Assembly: GCA_023512255.1 (NCBI GenBank)
Contig: JAILZY010000003.1
Span: 1 to 64,000, forward strand
Direction of reading: 5' to 3'
DNA: 64,000 nt
Source: a bacterium
Lineage (GTDB): Bacteria; SZUA-182; DTGQ01
Made by a program: the position numbers and the translations under genes. Positions within the stretch are counted from its first letter, which is position 1, and each line of letters opens with the position of its first letter. This document shows positions 52,245-60,451 of this stretch, one piece after another. A model generated the notes under the pieces. The model did no database searches, was not told the origin of the DNA, and was given only the letters and a program-made list of their open reading frames with translations.

Positions 52245-53135
52245 TCATCCGCCATCTGGATTAGCATAACAGTAGAGGCAGTTATGACGGCAGGGTTGAA
52301 GATGATAAGAGCCGATATCGCGGGAGAGTTTGCATCTGCACCCTTGAGCATGGCGCTGCCCGTAGTCAATTTGCAGGCAGAGGCGGCCGCCGAAGAGCTT
52401 TTGGAAAAAGTCATTTGGAATACATGAGCTTGGTCTGATCCGTGAATCTGAAGGGAGAAGGCTCACTAACTCCTCCTCGCAGCAGGTGTAAAGATCAAGG
52501 GAGAGTGCGGCCAGCTTTTTTTCCATCTCAAGAAGAATTTTAATTTGCTCCTCAATTCCCGGATAGATAAACTTAAATCCGGGACGACTGCGAATGCGCC
52601 TTCGAATCTTGCCGTAATCATCCATGAAGCTGGTTATGCATCGTCTAATTCCCAGGCGGCTAAGGGCTTGGGCTATGCGGTCAAAATCCTGAAGATTGTC
52701 GCACACCTTTTCCCCAGGCTCATGCTGATAAAAACAGATAGGGTCAAACCTCCAAGCGATAACCTGAGGGCCAAATTCCCGGCTCAAATCCTGGGCTTGC
52801 CTAAGTCTCTCATCAAGAGGTGGGATGGCTGGCTCAAGAAGCCGATCTTCAGAGTTTATAGTAAACTGAAAAAACAGGTTAAATCCTCGTCTGATCAGCT
52901 CCTGTCCATATCGGGCAGCTAAAAAAGGGCCAAAATTCTTTGACCAAAAGACAATGGTGTGAACCTTGTCAGCAGTGGCTGCTACAGTCATCATCTGCCC
53001 AGAGACCGGATTTGGCACCGTAAAACTTCCCCGTTCAATTCTCTCCATAAACCAATCCATGTAAAAAGCCGGAATATCAGTTCTCCTGGAAGCAGAAATG
53101 ACTATCTTTTCAATCTCATCTTTGAATCCCTTCAT
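52245..53135 (-). CDS. DUF1848 family protein with a radical-SAM-like Cys cluster
   Basis: A 296-residue DUF1848 protein. The N-terminal ISASRRTDIPAFYMDWF and HTIVFWSKNFGPF motifs are typical. Near the C-terminus lies the Cys cluster GCRCKLSRDIGSYHLQPC followed by HNCLYCYAN, which could hold an iron-sulfur cluster. The family's function is not known. I start it at ATG 53135, as AGGAG is eight bases upstream; a longer frame to 53189 would draw codons from the hairpin repeat next to it. Confidence 0.8.
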   Translation of the reverse strand: MKGFKDEIEKIVISASRRTDIPAFYMDWFMERIERGSFTVPNPVSGQMMTVAATADKVHTIVFWSKNFGPFLAARYGQELIRRGFNLFFQFTINSEDRLLEPAIPPLDERLRQAQDLSREFGPQVIAWRFDPICFYQHEPGEKVCDNLQDFDRIAQALSRLGIRRCITSFMDDYGKIRRRIRSRPGFKFIYPGIEEQIKILLEMEKKLAALSLDLYTCCEEELVSLLPSDSRIRPSSCIPNDFFQKLFGGRLCLQIDYGQRHAQGCRCKLSRDIGSYHLQPCRHNCLYCYANPDGG

Positions 53136-53151
53136 TAAATTAACTCCTGTT

Positions 53152-53283
53152 GGTTGGAAGGAACCCTTTTGAAAAAGGGTTCCTTCCAAACCATCCTCCT
53201 AAAACTTTAATAGCTAGGCTATTAAAGTTTTAGGAAAAGGGTGATAAGGGGAAAACCCTTTTTCAAAAGGGTTTTCCCCTTAT
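53152..53283. repeat. Triple-hairpin repeat, family D (large copy)
   Basis: Three consecutive palindromes fill the divergent promoter region. The outer pair is built from GGAAGGAACCC/GGGTTCCTTCC and AAGGGGAAAACCC/GGGTTTTCCCCTT. The middle one is TCCTAAAACTTTAATAGC paired with its complement. The last two parts match the unit at 30.9 kb. It looks like two family D units in inverted orientation. Confidence 0.85.
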
Positions 53284-53332
53284 TTTACTCCTCGCGATTG
53301 ACATTTGAAAGGCATTTTCATAGAATCGGCCC

Positions 53333-55093
53333 ATGAAAATCATGCTCATTACCCTTCCTTTTTTTAATCCTGCCGAGCCGCCCGGCCAGCTTGCCTTACT
53401 CAAGTCGCTGTGGCAGCAGGAGCAGCCAGAATGTACGGTCATAGCCTTTGATGCCAATATTGATTTTCTAAACTATGTCCTGCGCGGCGACTATCTCAGG
53501 GAGCGGCTGGCTGCCTTCACCGCCACAAAGCCGTCTGCCCGCCAGCTAACACGGGCCAGGCGGGCCTGCTTGCAAATTGAGCGGGCTCAGGCCGCACTCG
53601 GCTCAGCCGAAGGATATCGCTCACTCGGTCGCTATCTTGCCTTTGTTAACTGCCTGAACGATGCCCTAAGGCTAGTGTTTGCTACGCATCCTGAGCTGGC
53701 AATCTCGTTGACTAACTTCCGGCTGCTTCCCTTTGCGGCAGTGGATCTAGCCAATAACCTGCGCTTTGCTAGCCAAAGCCCCTACCCTCCCTTTGATGAC
53801 TGGTGCGCCGGCCAACTTTTCCCCAAGATCGAGCAGCATCGGCCTGAGATCATAGCCTTCTCCCTGACCTATCTCTCCCAGCTCTTTCCCACGCTCTTGG
53901 TAGCGGCAAGGCTCAAAGCCCGCTTTCCCAAAATTGTGCGAATCATTGGCGGCGGACTGATCAACTGCTACCGTAGCCGGCCACGGCAGAGCCTGGCACT
54001 GCTTGGCGCACTCTTTGACTGGATTATCTTTGGCCGGGCAAAAGAGCTCGGCTCTGCTATTCCCTGGTCTTGGCTCCTTAGACCGCAAAAAACCGCGGCC
54101 AAAATGAACCCTTTTCTTGAAACCTCAGACCTTATGCCCGATCTTCCTGCCCCTGACTATGGAGATTTTGATTTATCCAGCTATTTTTCTCCGCTTCCTA
54201 CTCTGCCCTATGCCACCAGTCTTGGTTGCTACTGGAGCCGGTGCGCCTTCTGCCCTGATGCGGGTCGAAGCCCCCATATCAGCGGCAGCAGGGAGCTTGC
54301 CCGCAACCTGAAAAAAACCCTGCTCAGCCACCCAGGAGCGCTTTTTCACTTCACTGATCCGGCTGTTCCGCCGACCAATATGGAAATTATCGCTGATGTT
54401 TTTGCCGGGCAAGGTGCGTCCTATTATTCCTTTGTCCGCTTTGAGAGCTGCTTTGAGGATGCTGCACTCGTCAGGCGACTTTCCTCCTCAGGATGCAGGA
54501 TGCTACAATTTGGCTTAGAAAGCGCCTCAGAGCGGCTGCTATCCTTGAGCCAAAAAGGGATCGATCTTAGACGAGCTGAGAGGATTCTGGCGCTTTCAGC
54601 TCAAGAAAAAATCCTAAACTATGTCTACCTTCTCTTTGGCCTGCCTTCGGAAACCGAACAGGACCGAAACCAAAGTCTCGAATTTATTATCAGAAATCAT
54701 CACACTGTTCATTTCATAAACCCCAGCCTGATGAATTTACCAATCGGAAGCCCTATGGAAAGAGAGCCAGAGCGGTTTTTCATTGACTGGACCTATGAAT
54801 TAGCCACTGAATTAGCCACGGCCAGCGGCAGCAGTGGTCTGGCCGATGAAGATGATGGGGAAGATCAGGGAGGAAAATCGCAGGCTGGCCCTAATCAGGA
54901 GGCTGAAAGAGCAGGCTCCCCCTTTAGCCTGTATAAGGGGTTTATCTCTCAAGGAGAAAATACCCGAGTATCGGCCCGGCGTTTTCTTGAGAAGGTGTTT
55001 TTCCCTCATCCCCTGGTGGCTTCAATCATGAGGCATGATCCGCCCTTCTTTCGGGCAGCTCATGCTCTTTTCTTTGGTCCCTTAAAGTGGTAA
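53333..55093 (+). CDS. B12-binding-domain radical SAM protein
   Basis: A 586-residue radical SAM protein. The first 240 residues form a cobalamin-binding-like Rossmann domain, with IIGGGLINCYRSRPR near 204. The radical SAM core follows, with SLGCYWSRCAFCP (Cys299, 304, 307). The spacing CX4CX2C is one residue longer than the canonical CX3CX2C. The core ends near 500; residues about 495-535 are low-complexity acidic sequence. The target is unknown (methylation or cyclisation are family activities). It is divergent from the DUF1848 gene. Confidence 0.82.
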   Translation: MKIMLITLPFFNPAEPPGQLALLKSLWQQEQPECTVIAFDANIDFLNYVLRGDYLRERLAAFTATKPSARQLTRARRACLQIERAQAALGSAEGYRSLGRYLAFVNCLNDALRLVFATHPELAISLTNFRLLPFAAVDLANNLRFASQSPYPPFDDWCAGQLFPKIEQHRPEIIAFSLTYLSQLFPTLLVAARLKARFPKIVRIIGGGLINCYRSRPRQSLALLGALFDWIIFGRAKELGSAIPWSWLLRPQKTAAKMNPFLETSDLMPDLPAPDYGDFDLSSYFSPLPTLPYATSLGCYWSRCAFCPDAGRSPHISGSRELARNLKKTLLSHPGALFHFTDPAVPPTNMEIIADVFAGQGASYYSFVRFESCFEDAALVRRLSSSGCRMLQFGLESASERLLSLSQKGIDLRRAERILALSAQEKILNYVYLLFGLPSETEQDRNQSLEFIIRNHHTVHFINPSLMNLPIGSPMEREPERFFIDWTYELATELATASGSSGLADEDDGEDQGGKSQAGPNQEAERAGSPFSLYKGFISQGENTRVSARRFLEKVFFPHPLVASIMRHDPPFFRAAHALFFGPLKW

Positions 55094-55103
55094 AAAGGGG
55101 AGG

Positions 55104-56525
55104 CTAAGCGTATCCTGTTGCTCCTCCATACTGCTTCAGGAGTGCGTACAGTCGTGAGCGAGACAGGCCAGAGAGGCGGCAGGCGGCTTTGATATCGCCT
55201 CCTGAAAGCGCCATTAAATTGTTAAGATAGTGGCGCTCGGCTTCAGCCAGGGCTGCTGCCCGAAACTCTCCCAGAGTGGGGAATTCTTCTGATGAGAGGC
55301 TTATTGTACCCTTTGCTTGCTGCTCGCTGGGGTTAGCTCTCTGGCTGAGTGAGGCTCTGGCTACATAGACTCGAATATAGGTTGGCAGGTGTTTAGGGAA
55401 CAGAACCCGATCATGACCTGCTGCGGCTAGGGCTCGCTCTATCGTATTCACCAGTTCTCTGACGTTTCCAGGCCAGGGATAGAGAGCCAGGACATCGAAA
55501 AATTCTGGTGAGCATTCCTTTTTAGGCAGCTCATAGCGGCTGCAAAGTCTGTCAAGGTGATACCTGGCTAGCTCTTTTATATCCTCCCTTCGCTCTCTGA
55601 GAGCTGGAAGCTCAATGATGAACGAGCGAAGCCGAAACAAAAGGTCCTTCCGAAATTGCCCATCCTGGGCCATTCGATCAAGATCTCGGTTGGTGGCGGC
55701 CACAAGTCTGAAATCGGTCGGGATTTCCTCTCTGCTGCCCAGGGGACGAACAAGGCGTTCCTGGAGAACCCGCAGGAAAGTTTTCTGAATAGGTAGCGGG
55801 AGCTCACCCACCTCATCAAGGAAAAGGGTGCCTCCATCAGCCTGCTTGATCAACCCTTCCTTGGTGTGGTCTGCTCCAGTGAAGGCTCCCTTCACATATC
55901 CAAACAGTACACTTTCCACCAGGGTTTCGGGAAGAGCGGTGCAATCGACAACCACAAAATTGTTCTGCGCCCGCCTGCTGTTTTCGTGGATGGCCCGGGC
56001 AAAGAGCTCCTTGCCAGTGCCGGTCTCACCAGTAATTAAAACACTGGCTTCACTGTTTGCTGCTTGGGCCAGAAGATCAAAACAGGCTCTCATGGCTGGG
56101 CTGTCCCCGATAATGCCTTCTCGTTTCAAAGCTACAGCCGGTTTTGCGGCTTTCTTCTCTTGCCGATACTGGAGAGCACGAACAAGTGGGACAGCCATCG
56201 CCTTGATCGAAGATGGCTTCTCAAGGTAATCCCAGGCACCATATTTAATGGCCAGCTCAGCGCCATCAGGGTCCCCAGCTCCAGTAATAATAATAACCTC
56301 AGGAGAGGAGGCGGTCGCCCGAAGTTTTGGCAGGATGTCCAGCCCGTTTCCATCCGGCATCTGAACATCGAGAAAGGCGACATCAAATGCTTCCGATACA
56401 GCCTTTTTCAATCCATCCTCGAGAGTATGAGCACAGACAACCTCAACCTCTCCCCTTCGCTTTACCATACAGGAGAGCATCTTACACATACTCTGATCAT
56501 CATCAATAATCAGCACCTTAGCCAT
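55104..56525 (-). CDS. NtrC-family sigma-54-dependent response regulator
   Basis: A 473-residue response regulator. The receiver domain has VLIIDDDQ and phospho-acceptor Asp53 in FLDVQMPDG. The AAA+ domain has GETGTGKE (166-173), and the sigma-54 contact loop GAFTGA (213-218) is intact. The C-terminal Fis-type helix-turn-helix is present (GGDIKAACRLSGLSRSRLYALL). It activates sigma-54 promoters on phosphorylation. I start it at ATG 56525, which gives a standard receiver domain; the longer frame adds 48 basic residues not expected. Its partner is probably one of the histidine kinases next to it. Confidence 0.88.
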   Translation of the reverse strand: MAKVLIIDDDQSMCKMLSCMVKRRGEVEVVCAHTLEDGLKKAVSEAFDVAFLDVQMPDGNGLDILPKLRATASSPEVIIITGAGDPDGAELAIKYGAWDYLEKPSSIKAMAVPLVRALQYRQEKKAAKPAVALKREGIIGDSPAMRACFDLLAQAANSEASVLITGETGTGKELFARAIHENSRRAQNNFVVVDCTALPETLVESVLFGYVKGAFTGADHTKEGLIKQADGGTLFLDEVGELPLPIQKTFLRVLQERLVRPLGSREEIPTDFRLVAATNRDLDRMAQDGQFRKDLLFRLRSFIIELPALRERREDIKELARYHLDRLCSRYELPKKECSPEFFDVLALYPWPGNVRELVNTIERALAAAGHDRVLFPKHLPTYIRVYVARASLSQRANPSEQQAKGTISLSSEEFPTLGEFRAAALAEAERHYLNNLMALSGGDIKAACRLSGLSRSRLYALLKQYGGATGYA

Positions 56526-56544
56526 AGCGACGCGGTTTCCTTTT

Positions 56545-57327
56545 TCATCCCCGTGCCGGTGCCGATAATACACTCCTGACCGTCTGAGCCATCTGCGGCA
56601 AATCAATCGGCTTGAAGAGTAGATCCTTGATCCCAAGGTCCTTGATCCTCTCCGGCGTGGCCTCCTCATGGAATCCGGTGCACAGGATGATCGGGATATC
56701 AGGTCGCATGGTCATCAGCTCCCTGGCTAGGTCCGTGCCGCTTATGTCTGGCATTACCTGGTCAACAATCACCAGATCAAATCCCTGAGGCTGGGCCCGA
56801 AAGGCTTCCAAAGCCTCAAGACCACTCGTTTTCAAAAAAACCTTATAGCCAAGATAAGCCAGCATCTTTTGCTCAACATAAGCCACAGATTCCTCATCAT
56901 CAATTAAAAGAATGCTCTCCTCTTGCCCCCGTGGAAGAGAGGCCAACGGATTGACTTTTGGGAGCTCCCCAGGGCCTTTCCCGGCTGCCCTCTCAGGACA
57001 TCGCTTGCTTCTTCTGTTGAGCATATCCTTAGCTTGACGAGTAGCCTTTAGAATCTCAAATAGGTGAGGCAAAGCTGGATTGTTCTTGGGTATTTCCTCT
57101 ACTGCCAGCTCTGTATAGCCCATAATGAAGGCTAGGATATTATTAAGATCATGGATAAGAGTTTCAGACAGAGAAGGATAAGGCACCTTCTCTAATTCCC
57201 TGATTTGCTCTAAATCGAACTTCTCCTTGATATCTGAAATCATTCGTTTTCCCACACCATGTCTCCTTCCGTTGATCCGCTTGCGCCATTTCAATCCACC
57301 AACCGATGATTTCCTTTGGTCTGCCAT
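56545..57327 (-). pseudogene. HisKA-receiver fragment of the decayed kinase
   Basis: A 260-residue frame. HisKA (His in SETLIHDLNN, about residue 58) is followed directly by a receiver domain with no HATPase_c between them. The first 40 residues are out-of-frame PAS sequence. If translated it could still work as a phospho-relay receiver, but not as a kinase. Confidence 0.75.
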
Positions 57328-57502
57328 CGCTATCTCTCATCAATCCAAGCACATTGTGCACCAGGCGATAGGTGCCATCTCTATGTTGAAACCTGTAGCC
57401 AAGGGTATGGTATTCCTGCTCCATCAGGTGGGACATGACCTCAAAGACACGAGGGGCATCCTGGGGATGGAGATGATTAATCCAAAACTTGGGATCATCC
57501 AA
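57164..57502 (-). pseudogene. Second PAS fragment of the decayed kinase
   Basis: A PAS/PAC-like stretch (FWINHLHPQDAPRVFEVMSHL, then YRFQHRDGTYRLVHNVLGL) in the same frame as the N-terminal fragment, downstream of the TAG. Its tail runs out of frame with the HisKA segment. Confidence 0.7.
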
Positions 57503-57541
57503 AAATTCCTCTGGTTCAAAGCCGAAAAGGGTCTTTACCTT

Positions 57542-58114
57542 CTAGCTGACAAAGGTCAGAGAATAATCAGCCTGAGGCTGGCAGGCATAAATGACCACCT
57601 GTTGGGTAATTAGGGCAGGCGGCCATCGCCGACTCTCTGCCTCTTTATAATTCACTACTTGGCATTCATTGCTGATGTCAGTAAGAAAGGCATAGTAATA
57701 CTGGATATGTCCTTCAAAGTCACAGACCGGATGAACGAGCATCTCTACCACTACTTTCGATCCGTCCTGACGGATATACTCTATCCCGTAAAGCTGTGGC
57801 TGCCCGCCGATAAGAGGTAGATATTCCCCTGCTTCAGCTTCTGTTTTCTGGGCCAGCAAAGGCATAAGATTCATGCTCCAGTCCATGCTTCGCAATTCCT
57901 CTTCGCCGAAGCCCAGTAGCTGGCAGCATGAGCGGTTAAAAGCGATGATTCGTCCATCAAGATAGCCTGCCCAAAAGGGCTGTGAGGTACGCCGACAGAT
58001 ATCAGCCAAAAGGCGCAGCCGCTCCTGCTCTTCATTCTCAGACTCGACATACCCCATTCTTATCCACTCTTTTTCAGCCCGCGACGCGGCTATTTCACGG
58101 TTCATAAAATTCAC
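57542..58114 (-). pseudogene. N-terminal PAS fragment of the decayed kinase
   Basis: A 190-residue frame holding the first PAS/PAC domain (IIAFNRSCCQLLGFGEEELRS, then YIRQDGSKVVVEMLV) and the start of the second. It ends at a TAG in the middle of the second PAS domain (DYSLTFVS then stop), and the reading frame continues intact after the stop. Confidence 0.8.
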
Positions 58115-58421
58115 CTGCCTTAAAATTCATCAGCCTTAGATTTTTTGTTTTCCAAGTGACGAAAATACAAAAACATAATCAAAGAAGAGTGCATAAACCT
58201 GATGTTCATTGATGACTCATTATCATTATCGGCATAGCAGGCTGTTGAATTTGGGCTATCCGAAAGGGGGCGGACTCGGCGCGGCGATTTGTCATGCCTC
58301 CACAGGGGGACGTTCGCTTAGCACTCACGGCGGATTGGCCAGGAGATTGGCTTAAGTTCATGCCTAAAGGGGGTATTCGGTAGGACAGATTACTACTACT
58401 AACCCCTGCGCTGGGTTAGGC
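58115..58421. other. Gap between the decayed and intact kinases
   Basis: About 300 bases with no gene. Near 58399-58417 lies a weak hairpin (TAACCC/GGGTTA), without a T-run. I see nothing else. Confidence 0.5.
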
Positions 58422-59627
58422 TCATGCCCTCAGGGTGGCTGAGATTGTCGTGTAGAGCTCTTCCAATTCAAAGGGTTTGCAGAGTATGGCAGACACTCCA
58501 AGGCTACTTAGCAACCCCTGATTTGAGTCTGCTGCTGCGCCGCTCATGACTATTTTCCTTGGCCTGGCCGATTCAGGGAGGGTGGAATTGATCATCTCAA
58601 GGAGCCCCTCTCCCGGCATATCCTGTAACTTGAGATCAAGAAGTATCAGATCGTAATTTTTTTTCCGAATCATCCGAAGCCCATCACTCCCCGCTCCCAC
58701 AGCATCTACCTCGGCCCCTTGCAGCTTAAGGGCTTTTTTGATTATCTGTCTGATACTTGGCTCATCATCAATAATTAAAATTCTCCTCCCCTGCAAACGA
58801 AAGGTCTTGGTAGAGGTCGATAAAGGTGGCAGATCGTCCTCCGGGCAGCAGCCATTATCATGGGCTGAGACTGCATTGAGAGGCAGAAAGATAGTAAAGG
58901 TCGTCCCTTCGCCTGGCTGGCTTGATACTTTGATCGATCCACCATGATCCTCTATGATCCTCTTAGCCATGGCCAAACCAAGACCACTGCCACCTAATAT
59001 CCCCCCCGCCGCCTCAGCGCTCTGCTGCGCCTTGGTGGTAAAGAAGGGGGAAAAGATTCTGGCTTGATTCTCGATCGGGATTCCACAGCCAGTATCGGAT
59101 ACCTTTACCAGGGCAAAACCTGCCTCTTGACCAGTTTCGATGCTAAGGACCTTCCTCGCTGTTTTGGCCATAGCTTGTTGAGCATTTAGATAAAGGTTTA
59201 AGAGAACCTGGCTGATCTGATCTGGATCAAGGAGGAGAGAAACTGTAGGCTGATGGTGAATAACCCAAAGCTTGATCCCCACCCTCTTGAGCTGCGGAGA
59301 AACTATCTGTAGGCTTTCCTGAACCAGGGGAGACAATTCAGTGAGCACCTTTTTCGCCTTCGGGGGGCTGTTGTCTGGATGTAAAAGCTGTCGGGCCAAA
59401 GAGGCAAGGTTTTGGCTGAGGCTGCGGATGGTTTTAAGCTCTTTTTCAAGCTCAAGGGAAAGCTTTCGCTCAAAGAATATGAACTCTATGTGTCCAGAGA
59501 GGATCGCGGCCAGATTATTCAATTCATGAGCCACCTCCCGCGCCCGCTGCTCCATAGCCGAGAGCTGACCAGGCGCGGGGTAGCTTGCCTGGTCATCGAG
59601 AATATTTTTCACCCTCTGCCCTCCCAT
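58422..59627 (-). CDS. Hybrid sensor histidine kinase (HisKA-HATPase-REC)
   Basis: A 401-residue kinase. His34 lies in REVAHELNNLA. The HATPase domain has the N box LNLYLNAQQA (142-151), DTGCGIP (178-184) and GSGLGLAM (213-220). The receiver has IIDDEPS and phospho-acceptor Asp331 in LILLDLKLQDMPGEG. It has no sensor or membrane domain, so its input must come from a partner protein. The likely target is the NtrC-type regulator downstream. The first codon is uncertain: ATG at 59627, or GTG five codons later with GGAGG upstream. Confidence 0.87.
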   Translation of the reverse strand: MGGQRVKNILDDQASYPAPGQLSAMEQRAREVAHELNNLAAILSGHIEFIFFERKLSLELEKELKTIRSLSQNLASLARQLLHPDNSPPKAKKVLTELSPLVQESLQIVSPQLKRVGIKLWVIHHQPTVSLLLDPDQISQVLLNLYLNAQQAMAKTARKVLSIETGQEAGFALVKVSDTGCGIPIENQARIFSPFFTTKAQQSAEAAGGILGGSGLGLAMAKRIIEDHGGSIKVSSQPGEGTTFTIFLPLNAVSAHDNGCCPEDDLPPLSTSTKTFRLQGRRILIIDDEPSIRQIIKKALKLQGAEVDAVGAGSDGLRMIRKKNYDLILLDLKLQDMPGEGLLEMINSTLPESARPRKIVMSGAAADSNQGLLSSLGVSAILCKPFELEELYTTISATLRA

Positions 59628-59922
59628 ATTATCATCAGGATCATCACTCCTGGCTACGACGCCGTCAAAAGCTCAACCCCTCTGCTCGCTCGCGCGGGGG
59701 CTTTTTATCTCTCGACCCATTCAACCCCTCCCTGAACGCCCTCTGCTCGCTCGCGCGGGGGCTTTTTACGAACCACGAATGAACACTAATTCACACAAGC
59801 TCAACCCCCTGCTCGCCCGCTGCGCGGGGCGTAGGTTTTAGCAGGTCAAGCTGGCATATGGCGCTCAACCCCTCTGCTCGCTCGCGCGGGGCTTGTGGTA
59901 ATGCACACCCCAAAGTGGCCAG
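59628..59922. other. Gap filled by GC-rich repeats
   Basis: Nearly the whole gap is the four-unit repeat array. A short GAACCACGAATGAACACTAATTC segment lies between units 2 and 3; similar sequences occur in other environmental genomes. No gene is seen. Confidence 0.6.
59672..59892. repeat. Four-unit array of GC-rich CCCC...GGGG repeats
   Basis: The unit (CTCAACCCCTCTGCTCGC followed by TCGCGCGGGG) occurs at about 59672, 59740, 59800 and 59863, a period near 60-68 bp. Each can fold with CCCC/GGGG arms. Units 1 and 2 are followed by GCTTTTTA, giving a terminator-like look on the plus strand, although no plus-strand gene precedes. Unit 2 lacks the CTCAACCC start and unit 3 has CGCCCGCTGCG in the loop, so the units have diverged. 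Confidence 0.85.
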
Positions 59923-60369
59923 CTACCTGCTTTTTTCCCTCGAATATAGGCCGATCAGCTCGGCTGTGGCCAAGGTATTTTTCTGTATCTCCTTCTGAAA
60001 GTTCATCCTATTGATGTCTTTAAGCTCCTTGGCCTTTAGGGCGTAAAGGGTAAAGAAGTAACGGTGGGTACCTGAGGGTGGGCAGGGACCTCCGTAGCTT
60101 CTCCTGCCAAAGTCATTGGCAACCTCCTTTGCTCCCGGGGGCAGTGGCCCGCCTTCAGGAATTTCAGAAACATTCTTGGGAATATCGTATACTAGCCAGT
60201 GGATGAAATTCCCTCCCGGCGCATCTGGATCGGTCAAGGAAAGCGCAAAACTTGCGGTTTCTGCCGGTGCGTCAGACCAGGATAGGTGTGGAGAAATATT
60301 TGGGCCATCACAGGTATAGGTGGCAGGTATCCTCTGCTGATGTTGAAAGCTCTTGCTAAGCAATTTCAT
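59923..60369 (-). CDS. YbhB/YbcL family (PEBP-like) protein
   Basis: A 148-residue phosphatidylethanolamine-binding-like protein. It has YTCDGPNISPHLSW, DPDAPGGNFIHWLVYDIP and the late GTHRYFFTLYAL motif of the bacterial YbhB/YbcL branch. The native ligand is unknown. I start it at ATG 60369 with AAGGAG five bases upstream; the longer frame reaches into the next gene. It is downstream of the 921-residue secreted protein gene on the same strand. Confidence 0.9.
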   Translation of the reverse strand: MKLLSKSFQHQQRIPATYTCDGPNISPHLSWSDAPAETASFALSLTDPDAPGGNFIHWLVYDIPKNVSEIPEGGPLPPGAKEVANDFGRRSYGGPCPPSGTHRYFFTLYALKAKELKDINRMNFQKEIQKNTLATAELIGLYSREKSR

Positions 60370-60451
60370 GGTATTCTCCTTGCCATCAATAACCACATCA
60401 CGGCTTTTATGGTAAATGAGAAAAAGACATATAAACTTATCGTCTAAAGAG

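Larger units (their letters stand above)
56545..58114 (-). pseudogene. Decayed PAS-PAS-HisKA-REC hybrid histidine kinase
   Basis: In the minus-strand reading order this was one hybrid kinase: PAS, PAS, HisKA (LSETLIHDLNNILAFIMGYTE), then receiver (ILLIDDEES, FDLVIVDQVMPDISG). Three defects break it: an in-frame TAG at 57542-57544 between the PAS domains, a frameshift near 57240-57290 between the second PAS domain and HisKA, and loss of the HATPase domain between HisKA and the receiver. Sequencing error could explain the first two but not the third. Confidence 0.8.

Noticed and set aside
53136-53189. Extended N-terminus of the DUF1848 protein
   Set aside because: The added residues are encoded by the hairpin repeat; AGGAG directly precedes the internal ATG.
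59672-59892. A CRISPR array
   Set aside because: Only four unequal units, spacing not constant, spacers related to each other, and no cas genes in the window.
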